A DNA stretch of 64,000 nucleotides, taken from contig NW_006763291.1 of the NCBI RefSeq assembly GCF_000218685.1, forward strand, positions 124,001-188,000, given 5' to 3'. Position numbers and translations under genes: made by a program. This stretch comes from Serpula lacrymans var. lacrymans S7.9. Its lineage: Eukaryota > Basidiomycota > Agaricomycetes > Boletales > Serpulaceae. A model generated the notes under the pieces. That model was not told the origin of the DNA. It did not search any database and saw nothing but the letters and a program-made list of their open reading frames with translations. Shown piece by piece: positions 10,016-22,771 of the stretch (position 1 is its first letter; the number at the start of each line of letters is the position of its first letter).

Positions 10016-12664
10016 CTATGCTTTACTAGTAGTTGACGCCCGAGTATGAGGAGGGGAGGAAGGGAACAAGAACCACACCAAGAACATTGTCGCTGTCTGC
10101 GCAACAGTGACATATGTCAGAACCTGTACGCCGAATATATTTGAAAGGAGCCCGGTGATAAATGGAAAGAGGGCTGATCGTATATCATTGACATCAGTGA
10201 TTTGAGGAAAAGATAGAAAAAGAACACGTACAACTTCCGAAGCTGGCAAAAGATGAACTGGAAAGATACCGAGAAGTGAGTATATCTCCCCATCATTCAG
10301 ACTCAGGAAAAAGGAACAGACTTACATGATGGCCATGGATACCATGTGCACGTCCTCTGGCAACACTCCATTCGCCAGGTCGAGTGTGCTGGGGAAGATG
10401 GGGCCGTAGCAGAGACCTACGACGGCTGCTGAGAGAGAGTTTGCTATGTCCGAGTGGATAAACCAGATTAAAAGGTGCATGCAAAGAGCGAGTGCTGTAT
10501 AATATTGTTCGATGAGACAAATGCTTGAAAAGATGAAAGCCAAATCGTACCACTACAAATTATGGTTTGTCAGTTTTAAATAAGCCGTAGGATAAATAGA
10601 ATACTCACATGCACCCATGAATGATATATTTGCGTTGTGTGTATGTCGTGCTGAAATTTGGAAATAGTGAATTACAAATGTTAAAGCCGGTTAAGAAATG
10701 TGAATACAAACATTGGAGTAATGTATCCCCATGTGAGTCGGCTGATAGCCATCCCACCCCAGAAGCCACTACTCACATAACCAACCGTGTTTGGGTTGGC
10801 ATTCTATGGTGGAGTAAAACAAGTCAGAAACATACTTTCCATGCACTGGTAATGAAAATCGGCATACACGAGTGACCGACAGGTATGTGACAATCTGCCA
10901 AAATGTGAGTGAATAATTCACACTCATGAGATAACATGACTGACGAATCCTTGCATTGTGGTTTCACTAGAAGCAGAATATAAACAATAAGAGCGGGTTC
11001 AATCTCGAATGAAGAGAAATTCACGTACCTGCCATTATACATCCAAGACATGAATGAGAACGCCCATTGATATGGCATGCAAAGAGCACGTTTAAGGGCT
11101 GTGAATAATGTGCACCCGGCGCTCAGACTGATTTGAAACATTTTCCACAAGGATAAAAGTACACGTACTGTGTCCACTTTGCACGGGGACTGTGGCGGCG
11201 GGGCAGGTAGCGGACGATAGCTGGCACTGATTAACTGGAGTAGCGCTCGCAGGCTTCTGTGACTCCAGCGCTGCCTTACGCTCGGCTAGGTACTCATTGT
11301 GCGTAGGACGAAAAGAGTAAGCTATAAATGACGTGTTGATCGCAGACAAGACGAGAGAACCGAGGTAAAAATTTTGCCATGGGACGCCTTTCGCTATGAT
11401 AGTCTGGCAAACAAGAGGGCTTGCGAAAGAGCCAACACCTAGGCATATCATGTCATAAAAAGAGCACTTCACGATAGTGCAAGGAAACTTACTCCAACAA
11501 CCAAATATAATTCCTGTGGTTTTCTTCGGCGTCAATGAAACATACGCGTTTCTGAGTAACGGACAACTAAAATGAAGATAAAGCTCGGATATACGCGCTT
11601 AGCACTCACAAGGAAGCTATGACAATATACAGATTAAGTCACAACAGCAAAAAAAACCAGTTTTAGACCACTTACCGGTCAGAAAAGCGCGAGCAAATGC
11701 TGCGACTACGTATGCAATGAACAAGGTTGGGAAGTTGCGCGCAGTCCCCATGATGACGAAAAAACAGGCATGGAGTACGCTAGAGAGAAACAGAGCAATG
11801 AATCTAGATTTGGAGTTTGAGTAAACCACAACGGGGGTATTTTTGGGCCCAGGTGAGGGGAGAGAGGAGAAGGAAAGGAAGGTGGGTATATATGCCTTAG
11901 GTCCGGAAGATATATCGAAACGAGCTAGACACTTCACAATTCGCTCAACGAGGAGTGTGCCAATCGCGAATCTAAGACAAAGATATCAGAATTCTACGAG
12001 CCAGCTGAAGTCATATCATAAATGTTGCTCACCCTGTTGTGCTTCCAGCAAATAGAAGGGATGAGGTCATATAACTCAAATGAAACTCGGCTTCAAAATC
12101 TGCATAACCGAATTCATATAAGTTGTGGATTATGAGGGACACAACTTGAAGATCTTACATGGAAGAACGGTTCCAGTGACTGCAAAAATATTAGTCATCC
12201 TGGAGAAATACAATACCGCATTAAAGGAACTCACGTCCATCCCCCCACCCACATACAAAATAGACGTAGTTGGCGCAGGCAAGACGAAGCGCCATGTTCT
12301 CCCACTGAGGATGTGTCGAAAAATTTTCCGGTTCCAGTTCTGTGCTAATTGGCATATCTTCCCTAGTCGCACAGGCCGTAGAAAGGTCTAGGGGGGAACT
12401 AGAATAAAAAGTCGCCGAAGGAACAGTTGATGTCGGCGAGAATTCTATTTTTTCGGAAAAATCGGTAGAGATATTAAGGGTGGGTGTTTGCGATAGCGCA
12501 AAATTATCAAATGGGTGTGGAACAGTCGCTCCTACATTGGGATCACTGGGCGGCTCAGAGTCGTAAGACAACGCGTCGTGCATAGCGCTCTTCGGAATAT
12601 CGTGAGGATAAAGCGTAGAGTCATTTATAAGAACGTTGTTTGTAAAGTGAGAAGTGCTGCCCAT
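10016..12664 (-). CDS. MFS transporter, BSC6 (bypass of stop codon 6)-like
   Basis: This is a multi-exon membrane protein of the major facilitator superfamily, most like the fungal BSC6 group; its substrate is unknown. The ATG at 12664 opens a hydrophilic Ser/Pro-rich N-terminus of about 115 residues, followed by the first helix (MALRLACANYVYFVCGWGDG). Later exons give successive hydrophobic helices: GVGSFASPLVCQTI (about 11410), NFYLGSLVLSAINTSFIAYS, a charged central loop (about 11215-11300), IALFLSSVLHACFFVIMG (about 11750), AAVVGLCYGPIFPSTLDL (about 10400) and a last helix (TYVTVAQTATMFLVWFLFP) before the stop at 10016. About eight introns are implied. Exon edges were not all resolved, so start and stop are firmer than the internal structure. 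Confidence 0.75.
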
Positions 12665-13970
12665 GAGTCGTTGAGGAGATGGATAGTAAAAAATGGAGCT
12701 TTAGTTATTAGATAGGAGAAAGAGAGAAAAGGAACTAACGAATGGAGAATACAGCTGAGGGCGTGCTTTTAAAGGGAAAATCTCTAGGGTAGACTACATG
12801 ACTACATGGTCCGAAAACTTGAACCTAGAGGATCCGCGAGATACAAATCAAGGCCCTGGAACCCATGGCATCAGTGGGCTCGACATCATACACTATTTTG
12901 ATGATTGCAGATGAAATCGGACCGTTTGTTCGCTTCTACGACGATTCTAAGACATGCATGCCTCAGCGATTGGATGGTGTACGCGGAGAGTGACATAAAA
13001 CGAGTGTTATGGTGGGTGTACACGAGGAGAAGGCATAGAGCCGACGAGATAAAGCTGCACCAGGACTGGGTAAAGCCAAGGATGTTCCCATATAAATTTC
13101 CGGCGGACGGGCTTGAGATAGATTGCAGGGATTTACCCTTCGCTACGATGGTCATTAGGACATTGGAAGTCGGACCGGACGCTGGCAATGGGGAGAATGG
13201 ATAGTTCTAGACTGGTGTAGACGGCATTATTTTTTATCTCTAGTAACTTGCGTGTGTGGATGCGCAGTCAGAGGTGCATTTGACAGGTAAAGGTTGGTAA
13301 CATTTACACGTTAAGAGCGGACTCATGACCGTGATAACACTCTTCTTCCAGTTCCGGAAAAGGAAGGTCAAGTTGCACCGATGTTTCCCACAGTCTGTGG
13401 CCATTGGCGGACCAAAACACTCGGCCAACTCATTACCATTTCCTTGTCTTCCGTCAAAGCCATGAACACCGGATTACTTTCCAGGAGTGAAAGACTGGTC
13501 CGAGGCCTAGCGGAACTTATAATCGTATGTGAGCGAGGTGGCACAAACTCTAAAACCCTGCATGAACCATGAACAGCTGATAGGCTTTCTACGCGCATTA
13601 CACAATGAATAAGCGAGTAAATACCGGATTTGTAGATCAGGTGAGTACTTGCTTTTCACCACGAGGACAAGGTTCGTTCTAGAGCGCGCTTCTGGATGGC
13701 GAACTGTTGTGCATACGACGATGTGGTCCCATTATCCCGATATGTTGCACTTCTTGCTGGCCCTGCGTTTCACTCCTCGTTTGGAGCCATGAGTTCAGAA
13801 GCAGAAAACTCCGGTCTTATTAAATTCTAACTCCACTTACTTCGCTAAAGCATCATCTGTTCATTGACTAACGTGAACTTGCCCGTGCTTATCTCAAGAT
13901 ACTCATCCCCATAACCCTTGTCTTGGCAGAGATAATGAACGCGAAACCCAAAAATTTACAGGATTGCTAC
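12665..13970. other. Intergenic stretch with one doubtful small open frame
   Basis: From the ATG at 12911 the plus strand is open to 13204. A second, shorter frame from the ATG at 12865 overlaps it. The 3' half of the longer frame (PADGLEIDCRDLPFATMVI) looks more protein-like than its 5' half. This could be a small gene with one intron or a remnant; no family is recognised. Beyond 13205 no feature was seen up to the dehydrogenase at 13971. Confidence 0.3.
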
Positions 13971-15101
13971 TCAGCTACGAGACTCTTGCTTTTTCTGACC
14001 CTCATACATTTGGAAAACTCGATCCAATTTTCCTTCTTCGAACTGCTCATAGCTGCTTCTGACTGATGGACCAATCGGGGCCTGAACGTCGCCATTCTCC
14101 AGACGTTCCATTGTGAGCTTTGTAAATTCATCGAGGGGCATCCAGAATCGAGAAAGCGTGTCTGCAACACCCTGGTCTAGCGATATCGTCATATAAGATT
14201 AACATGTCTTTGAGACTACCAAAACCTCTAGCAGACTTACGGTCATGTAGCTCTGACTCAACCAAGCTAGAAGGAATGGTAATTAGAATGGATAGCAACA
14301 GGAACACATGAGCGGACCGTACGGAGGGAATATCTCGACAACATGTACGTTTGAATCCCTTAGCTGTGCGTTTAGAGTCAGGCTCAAACTATGAAGGGCT
14401 GCCTTTGTAGCACAGTAGTTTGGCACCCAAGCGCCTGGCACAATAGCAAGGCTTGATGTCACAGTATAGATGAAGGTGGGCCTTCCTTGCTTCTGAAACG
14501 ATGGATGGAGCCAATCAATGGGCGTCGTAAATCAGCTAACAGAAATATATGACTCACTCCAAGCTGAATGAGGTGTGGCAAGAAGAATGTTATCATGCTG
14601 ACTATGGAAGTATAGTTCGTATTTAGCTCGCTTGAAAGTTCTGTATTGCAATAGCTTGGTGAAGATGGTGCACAGATGTATTGTAAAGACGACTGACTGT
14701 CAAGATCAACTGAGTCAGGCTTGGTGAAATCAAACTGGTGCTGTATACCAGCTGAAAATATGATCGCGTCAATCTGACAGATAGAAATGCATATAAGTCC
14801 GAATTCTCCGTCGACAATACGTATGCGATGATAGTGTACATACATTGGGATACTGACCAACAATATCCTTCACTGTTACTTTTAAAGATGCTGGGTCAGC
14901 ATTGACATCCATATTCAGAGTTTTCAATCTATTTTCGCCTGCGTGCTGTTGAGCAAGGCTGTAAAGACGCTCCTGACGACGCCCTGACACAATAACAGTC
15001 GGTTTTGTGGGCAAAGCTAGGATGCTGAGAGCGAGAGCGCGACCGATGCCGGAGGTTGCGCCGACAACGAGGACGCATTTGCAGTCATGGATGGACGGCA
15101 T
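13971..15101 (-). CDS. Short-chain dehydrogenase/reductase (copy 1)
   Basis: This is a classical SDR oxidoreductase with a Rossmann fold that would use NAD(P)(H); its substrate is unknown. The first exon from the ATG at 15101 has the cofactor motif GATSGIGRAL and VIVSGRRQERL (Arg-Arg suggests NADPH). Later exons give FSAGIQHQFDF (in the position of NNAG), ELNTNYTSIV, and the catalytic WVPNYCATKAALHSLSL (YxxxK) near 14415. The last exon (RFWMPLDEFTKLTMERLENG) is lid-like and ends at the TGA at 13971-13973. Four or five introns are present. A paralogue with the same exon order lies directly upstream at 15487-16580, and a third decayed copy lies beyond that. A TATATATA run about 85 bp before the ATG is a possible TATA element. 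Confidence 0.85.
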
Positions 15102-15486
15102 GATAAACTCTGGGAAAATAGTAACGGGATGTGGGGATTCGAGGGAAAGGTTGTTTATCGAGTTGTGGACTTGGTGGGTCTTCTATATATAATTTCATGA
15201 TGACTGAGCACGTGAACTGCGGAAGAGCTATGTTGCGATCGGTGGATATCGACTTTGAGCGCTTTGAGCAACTAAGAGTGGCACAGTAGATTACTATGGT
15301 ATGATATCACGACGAGTTGGATAGTACGTCATCGCTGCAGTGATCTTCAGTGCATAATTAAAATATCACGTGACTCACTGAGCCAGTGAACATAAAAAGC
15401 TTGTTGGCCTCTGTAGACATTCGGGAGCCAACAGTGTTGCCAATACAGTCGATAAATTCTCGACACTGCTGACACTTTCTTTACGT
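15102..15486. other. Promoter/intergenic region between tandem SDR copies
   Basis: These 385 bases hold the promoter of copy 1 and the 3' flank of copy 2. Besides a TATA-like run near 15185, nothing else is recognised. Confidence 0.5.
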
Positions 15487-16580
15487 TTACATACGCTTGA
15501 ACATTTGAATCACTTGATCCACCTTCCCCTCCTCGAACTCTTTGTAATTTCCGCCAACCATGGGGCCAATTGGAACCTGAATGTCGCCCTTTTCCAAGCG
15601 CTCCATCGTGAGCGCCGTAAATTCCTCCAAAGGCATCCAGAAACGAGACAAACGTTCATTTGCACCCAGCTGGTCTGCAAGAGGAGCGTCAGCTTGAGAC
15701 GATACCTTTCATGAAAGACCTACGGTCATGAAGTTCCGATTCGACCAATCTGCATGGAGTATTGTTAAAACTGCATCCAGGAGGCGGAGAGATTCTTACG
15801 GTGGGATTATCTCGACCACATGTACGTTCGAGTCTCTTAGTTGTACATTGAGGGACAGACTCAAACTGTGAAGAGCTGCCTTAGTAGCACAGTAATTTGG
15901 CACCCATGGGCCTGGAACGATGGCGAGGCCAGACGTGACGGTGTAGATGAAGGTGGGCCTGCTTTTCTGAACGAGTGGGGAGCAGGAATAAAGTAGTGAG
16001 ACTCTAATTTCGTCTGACAGTTCGATAGACTCACCCCAAGCTGAATAAGATGAGGAAGGAAGAAAGTTATCATGTTGAATATAGCATTGTAATTCGTATT
16101 CAGTTCATCTGACGCCTCTATATAGTAGGATTATGGTTAAGATAGCATCAACGATAGGAAATTTATTAAAGGCTAACGGTCAAGATCAATTGACTCGGGC
16201 TTGGTAAAATCAAACTGATGTTGTATACCAGCTGAAAACATAACGGCATCAAGCTGTAATTAACATTTTGATGTGAGGACAAGTTCAAAGCTAACAGTAG
16301 GATAAGTATAACATGAACATACCTCAGGATACTGACTAATAACCTTGTTCACAGATGCTTTAAGGGATACTCTATCGACACCAACATCAAAATTGAGTGT
16401 CTTCAGTCTAGGTTCATCGGCGTGCGCTTGGGCGAGCTCGTCGAGACGGCCCTGGCGACGTCCAGACACGATAACAGTTGGCTTTGAAGGGAGAGCGAGG
16501 ATACTGAGAGCGAGAGAACGCCCAAGGCCAGAAGTTGCGCCTATGATAAGGATGCACTTGGAGTCGCTAATGGAGGGCAT
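15487..16580 (-). CDS. Short-chain dehydrogenase/reductase (copy 2)
   Basis: This is a tandem paralogue of the SDR at 13971-15101 in the same orientation. It has the same start region (MPSISDSK), cofactor motif (GATSGLGRSL), VIVSGRRQGRLDEL, the FSAGIQ-type motif, a catalytic VPNYCATKAALHSLSLSL near 15880, and a last exon RFWMPLEEFTALTMERLEKG ending at the TAA 15487-15489. Exons appear intact with no in-frame stop seen. A TATAAAGG-like element lies about 65 bp before the ATG (16644-16649). The substrate is unknown. Its C-terminal segment (IGPMVGGNYKEFEEGKVDQV) resembles that of copy 1, so the two are recent duplicates with perhaps overlapping roles. Confidence 0.85.
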
Positions 16581-17342
16581 GATGGTTTCAGCGTATGTAG
16601 GAGGATGTGTTGGTGGTCTTGAAAGAATACAACTTCAATCCCCTTTATAAGGATTTCATGGTGATGGGAATTCTAGAAGCACGTGAACAGGAGTAGAAAA
16701 GACACTGCAGATTACGAATCGAACCCGCTTACTTGGCTGAAGACTGCGATGCGAACGCGCAGAGAATACGATGTATGCGATGGAAACATACTAGTAGTAA
16801 TAGATCAGCACTGATAGGATGACCCAAAATGACTCGAGGATGCTACATGATCTGTAAGACTGGACGTTGCAGACATATGCCGTCGATACACGCGTCGAAA
16901 GCCGGCGTGCTTGTATACGTCCCGCCGTAAATACAATTGCCTTCCTTGCGATAAATTTGAAGGAGTGCCAACGGTGCCGGTCAGCCGAGACGCTTGTGGT
17001 CCACCTGCCGACCTGAGTCAACTCAAAAGTTTGACTCAAAGGACCTTAAGCTTGTGGCATCGTTCGTCACTCACTAAAGGCACCGCGAACCCATAAGTTT
17101 AACATGTCTCCCTTGCTGATCTAATCCAATATTGATGACAGTCGATCGATATATTGTGGATAAGGGACCATGCATCCTGTTCAGGTCTTTCACTATCGTT
17201 CTCCGGGATACGTAGTCCATATGTAACTCAGCACTCAGTTCCAGACAAATATTAGCATGACATAGTTTGGATTTGGCATCTCTTAATCAAACTAGCACGT
17301 CCTGTCAAAGCATTTGGGCGCTGTGTTGCCAATCTCACCCGG

Positions 17343-17549
17343 TTAAATCAACTTATTCCTGACGTCCTCGTGTACTTTTATCACCCGTTCCAGCTTTCCC
17401 TCCTCAAAGTTCTTCATCATTGTCTTCAACTATGGCGTCATTCGGAATCTGGACGTCGCGGCTTTCCAAATGCTCCATTGTGAGCGTTGCAAATTCACTG
17501 AACGACATCCAGAAACGGGAAACGCGCTCTTTAGCACCAGGCTGGTCTG
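17343..17549 (-). pseudogene. Third SDR copy, last-exon remnant
   Basis: The minus strand here reads ERVSRFWMSFSEFATLTMEH and the following lid segment, clearly the last exon of the two SDR genes to the left. A small indel after IPNDAIVE shifts the frame, and reading resumes in another frame as FEEGKLERVIKVHEDV before a TAA at 17343-17345. No Rossmann-fold or YxxxK exon is found to the right. This is therefore the tail of a third tandem copy whose front has been lost. Confidence 0.85.
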
Positions 17550-20125
17550 CAAGTCACCAGTGTTTGAAAAAGAAGGTAGTGACCTAAAGGATAGGACCGA
17601 TCAACATGAAGGAGAATGCTTGCGTCGAGACCGATCAGTCGAATAAGTTAAGGAGCCTTGCTGGCTACTTCATAAAAGAAAAGGATCATTATTTGTGTCA
17701 AACGATCGAACGTTATAGTTTTCTCGAACATTGAAAACTAACCTTACTGTCAGATTATCGAGACTGTAACTCTTTCGTACCTTCCCCGATAGCCCAAACA
17801 ATATTGGTGGTATTATCGCTCCATACGGCGGAGTTGACGAAGCAATTGAGACAGGCTAGCCCAAACCACACCATAAGCAAGCATGTCCCACATTTCTTGC
17901 TTAAAAATATATGGTCATTGATGCGGTGAACAAACTGGAAAGCAGATACTCACTTCGGACATGCAAAGACAACCGAATGAGGAGGAGGAGGAATGCGATA
18001 AGTGTGAACGCGGTATGGGTGTGATTTGAAGTTTGACTGAAAATTCAGAGCCTTACCACAGAAAAGGGGGACGAAGCGATGACCGCAGCATATATGCTAT
18101 CCAAAGGGAATCTGGAGTGAAGAATGGAGATAATGCATAGTTTAATGGGATGAAAGTCGAAATTCAACTTAGTCCAAAGTACTTGAGGTCGAAACTTACG
18201 ATATTCTACACATTGTCGCCCGGTGTTCCGATATATCGTGTATTCCAACTTAGTGATTATCTCCTATGCCAGTGACGACTGTGCACAAAAACCGCTAAAG
18301 CAATTAATATTGATCACCATGGCTCGAAAAAAGCTAAAGATTTGATGCTGAACGGTTGTTAAAATTAAGCTTTCACAATACGACTTACTAGCTGGGACAC
18401 CCTACCATCCCTGTTAAGTTGTATGGCAGTATATTTGGTATTATCATCCAAATTTTTCAGCCAAAGTACCCCAAAGTGGGCACTAAGTTTGATGATGCAG
18501 ATACCCTTACGAAGCTACATGCGGCGTGAGACTGCCAATGCTCACACAAAATACTCTCGCCTGTCCTACCCGCATCGGCGCTGATCAGTCAAATGCTTGT
18601 GATATTTATAGACATTGTATGGTGCACTCACAGCCTGGAGATAATAATTCCTCCGTTTTCTTTCCCCAGAAGCACCGTTAACGCAAAGCTGAAAACGACC
18701 AAGGAGGATAAGTTTATCTTTTGAATTATGTACACGCCATGTATGAACTGGCTCTACCGTCATTCGTATCTTGCACCGTAGTGTTATCCTCTGTGCCGGC
18801 ATCAAACTGTCACGTCATACCTTCCTGGTACGGCAGTTCTGATGAATGAAAACATATTTGTGGACTGTGGCAGGAGCCATGATCTTGATCGACATGCACT
18901 TTGCATGAGAGTTGATCCAGGTCTGCATGTCATCCCTAAAGACATAGTAACGAGTTTGTGACGATAGATCGGCAAAAACGATATTACCGATCACTGACGA
19001 TCCAGCGAATCCTCCTTTCTTCAACCCACGACTCTTCTGAGTCGAAGATTCGAGGCCAATGCCAAAGAAAGGTAATTCAAGTAGAGAAGCAGCATCGTAT
19101 CTACCCCTACGACTTGCCCTAGCCCACCTACACGTGGTTTTCTGGAAGCGAGTCTCTCATCAAAATAACATTTATTGCAGATGCAAAATCGAGATGAGTG
19201 AAAAGCCGGTCCAAGCATTATGAGAGTCAATATTAGCACATGAGCTGCACATAGCAGCAAGCCCCCTATCGCTTGCCCTTGACCACAGCATGCATGTTCA
19301 ATAACATCGCGATAGGATTTTGCGGCTCTGCAAGCTGTAAAAAGTCTGCCAGTGTGCTTCGAAAGAATACCCGAAAGTATGGGGATAAGCGCAGTAACCA
19401 AAGTAAAGTGTAGGGAATCATGGGAATGACCTAGGGATAACCGTTATTAGATGACGCAGAACTACTGCATTGCACCTGGTAACACAGAATCCAAAATCAC
19501 AGGTGTGAAATCAAGTACGAGCCTTGCCACGCGTCAATGGCTAATGGGGGAAGCACGAGAGAGATAGATGGACTTTTTGCATTACTTCAGACAAGTCCAC
19601 CTACATTTCCCCACTACCTCCCAGAATGAACATACAACGCGATAGTTTGATCCCTGCCGGTAGTTATGGGCGAAGGCGACCATGGTTGGCGCATAAGATT
19701 CCAAGTGAGGATATAGGCGTGCCTTCGATGTCCCACAGAGCACGGCAAAGCAACCATAGTAAGAACACGCGCCTGTGCATTTGATATCTCGCTGGCACTG
19801 CGGCCTCACAGAGAAAGAACCTAAAAATGCACGGATGCGAGAGTAACGGAGGCAGGCTGATCGAAGACTGATTGACATGTCCTCGCAGAAGCACGTCCTT
19901 GCAGAAGGCCTGCTCATGTTTCTTGGAGCGGTACTGATAGTAGTAACATATGTTTTTCTTATGTCTGCAGTGACCGTGTGTTTGCTTATGGCAAGTGCTG
20001 CACTGACCAGGTGGCTGGAGCAGCTCAGCCACCGGCTGTAAAGAGATAGGTTAGGGTTGGAGTGGCACGCCTCTCAACGAACGACCGCCACGACCAACAC
20101 CCATCGCTGTCAGACGGCTTCCGCG
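17550..20125. other. Long stretch without a supported gene
   Basis: Several minus-strand open frames exist (18045-18248, 18566-18805, 18815-19024, 19021-19401, 19664-20032), some with hydrophobic runs such as AIGGLLLCAAHVLILTLIML near 19240. They lack ATG starts and clear splice-compatible joins. The stretch could be a worn-out membrane protein gene, but I recognise no family. The last 100 bases before 20126 are the 5' region of the FHA gene. Confidence 0.45.
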
Positions 20126-22771
20126 ATGCCTGCACCAGCGCCCTTTTCGTCCCCGCACAACCAGCCTGCATTCCCCGCTCTTTACCTTTACCCCCTCAAC
20201 GACACTTTTATCCCAAAACACATCGCTCTCGTCAACAACCAGCGCGTGAAGATTGGCAGACAAACAAATGCCAAAACTGTCCCAGCAGAACGAAACGGTT
20301 ACTTTGACTCGAAGGTTTTGAGTCGCCAGCATGCAGAGATATGGGAAGAGGACGGCAAGGTGCATACCCTTCTCATATCCCAAAAAAATTATCTATTGAC
20401 CGCTCGTCGCTCATTCTTGTAGATATACATCAAGGATGTCAAAAGCTCAAACGGCACTTTCATCAACGGCAACCGTCTCAGTCTTGAGGGTGTTGAATCC
20501 CAGCCCTTTGAGCTGAAAAACGACGACATCGTGGTAAGTCTCTTTCAGCCTCATGACCCGCTCGCATCGCCTTACTCTCCACCTCATCATAGGAATTCGG
20601 CATAGATATCATTGGAGAGGACAACAAAACTACCATTCATCACAAAGTCGCTGCCCGTGTCATCTGTGTTTTCTCTGAAGAGGATGCTCAGATAGCCGCC
20701 CGAGTCGAACAAATGCAGAGCAATCCAGCAGCCAACACTGTCTCAAGTCAACAAGGCCCCAATGGTGTTAACAATTCTTTCTCGTTTGCCCAAGGCCAGA
20801 ATGGCCCCTCCCAAGCGCAACGCAGGCCCACAATCCAGTCCCAAGGACTGGGAGGTTTGGGTGGCAGCATGCGTCCTCCTGGTAAAGGCGGTCTGACATT
20901 CGACCATATCCTAAGTCGACTGCAAGGCGAACTCCAAAAGAGCCGAGACACAGGTGCTGAGCTCCACTCGTTGAGCAACGCCATGAATGATATCCATGAT
21001 ACCCTTAGCGGTTCCTCGGTAAGTCGTGCCTGACTCTATACCTACTGGTTTGCGTGTGAACAATCTATCTATGCTGTCTCTTGTAGCCACCCAATCCTCC
21101 ACACTACCCTCAAAATCTTCCACCAGTCCGTCAACCTCAGCCTTCGAACCAGGGAGACGTCGGCGCTCCCAGTAGCGATGCCGGCTCCTCCATTCCCTCA
21201 TCTGCTCTTACGGAACTCCGAACACAGTTGCACGAAACGCAATCGTCTCTCGCCAACCACGTCGACAAGGTGCGCCAACTGGAAGGCATGCTTGCTGAAC
21301 ACGAGGCAATTAAATCAGAAGTAGCAAACTTGCGGGAAATGATGGAAGAGCGTAAGCGCGATATGGAATCCCACCATCAGAGTCCACCTCGACATCACAG
21401 TCATGAGGATCGACATGGTGATATGCGGGGTCGCGAGTATGAGGGTGACGATGACGATACCAGGAGCATCAGGACTATTGTTCCGCATGAGTTGGAGAGG
21501 GTAGATGAGGAAGACGAAGATCAGTTGACAGCGGAGGAAGAAGATGAAGAGGATAGAAGGCGAAGGCGGGATGAATTGGGTAGGCCCAGAACACCTGAGC
21601 CAACTGGAATGGGGATGGCTGAGGATGATGATGAATCTCTCGGGTCGAAGCACGAGAAGCGCCCTGTATCTCCGTTACGTAACGAGGAGCGCGAGATAAC
21701 TAGGTCATCCGCTGCGATCGATGACCTTACCGAGCGTCTCACGGCTTTGGCAACTCGATTGGAATCGGCACTTGAGTTCACGAATTCACTTCAGACTCAA
21801 CATTCTGCAGCTCAAACCACGATCTCGTTGTTGGAGAGCAAGGTTGCATCGCTGGAATCGCTTGTAGAGGTGACTCAGGCTCAGGTTCAAGCTCAGACCG
21901 CAGCTCAAGAGGCAGCTCAAGCGCAACTTTTGGAGGCAGCTCGCCAACCGGCACAAGATAGGGAGAAGGAACGCGAGTCATTAACACAAATGCTAAACGA
22001 GTGGAAGAAGAGTGTAGAAGGCCAATGGAATTCTGTACAGGAAGAATGGACCCAGGAGCGTGAGCGGCTGTGCAAAGCAAAAGAAGAATGGGAAAGCAAA
22101 GCGAAGAGTCTTGAATCCGGTTTGGATGCGAAAGTGAGTGCTGGAGTAGCTTCCATAGTGGCACTGCAAAACCACCACTACGTGTCCAATGGCGATGCCA
22201 AAATCAACGGTGGAGGTGGATTGTTTACGCCTCCGAGTCCTGTCAGTGTAGCATCCGATTCTGGACGGGTGAAACCCAAACGTCGACGGTCAAGTTCTTG
22301 TCGAGGTCGCTCTCGCTCTCGTTCTCCTTTTTCGCCAATCGAAGTGACTGTAGGCCATGAAGTTCTTGGTCAAAGCAATGGTTCGAGTTCCGCAGCGCAT
22401 CGTGATCCATCACCACGCCAACGGTCGCGCTCGCCTTCGTCGTCACTCCCAGATGACAGTAGCGAGGTAGGTGAGCTGTCGAAAGGTGCTATGCAGGTTC
22501 GATATCCTTATACTCCTACATCTTCGGAGTATGGTTCCCCGGCGGCGGCGCCTGTGCCCACTCCAGTCCCTGTCCCTGATGTGACATCGAAAACCCGCTC
22601 AAAGCCGCAGTTTACAGACGTGGTACGTGAACGCCTTCGCAGTTGTTCTGTCGAGTATCTAACCATTGTAATCTCTTTAAACAGCAATTAGCTGGTATGT
22701 CGACTGCTGTCGGGGTACTAGTATTGAGCGTCGCTGCGGCAGCAGTACTATGGCGAGTTAATCAAGAATAA
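20126..22771 (+). CDS. FHA-domain, coiled-coil, tail-anchored protein (Far9/Far10/SLMAP-like)
   Basis: Five exons (20126-20359, 20423-20533, 20593-21018, 21087-22622, 22685-22771) give 797 residues. Residues about 35-130 form an FHA phosphopeptide-binding domain: VKIGRQTN, then SRQHAEIW (the conserved SRxHA) and VKSSNGTFINGNRLS (the conserved SSNGT-type loop). A long Glu/Gln/Arg-rich region with coiled coils follows (ELRTQLHETQSSLANHVDKV; SLLESKVASLESLVEV), then Ser/Arg-rich disorder. The last exon codes a single C-terminal helix (STAVGVLVLSVAAAAVLW) plus five residues, a tail anchor. FHA plus coiled coil plus tail anchor is the layout of SLMAP/Far9/Far10/PRO45, the membrane-anchoring subunits of STRIPAK signalling complexes at ER or nuclear envelope. 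The subunit assignment is inferred from layout. Confidence 0.85.

Noticed and set aside
16700..16790. GGTTCGATTC-type motif on the minus strand near 16713
   Set aside because: The T stem does not pair, and no D or anticodon arm is present.
19021..20032. Minus-strand frames with hydrophobic or Cys/His-rich stretches
   Set aside because: They begin at non-ATG codons and do not join through plausible introns into a known family. The last one (about 19664-20032) overlaps the 5' flank of the FHA gene.
21315..22178. Minus-strand frames opposite the FHA gene
   Set aside because: They mirror the repetitive Glu/Arg codons of the coiled-coil exon.
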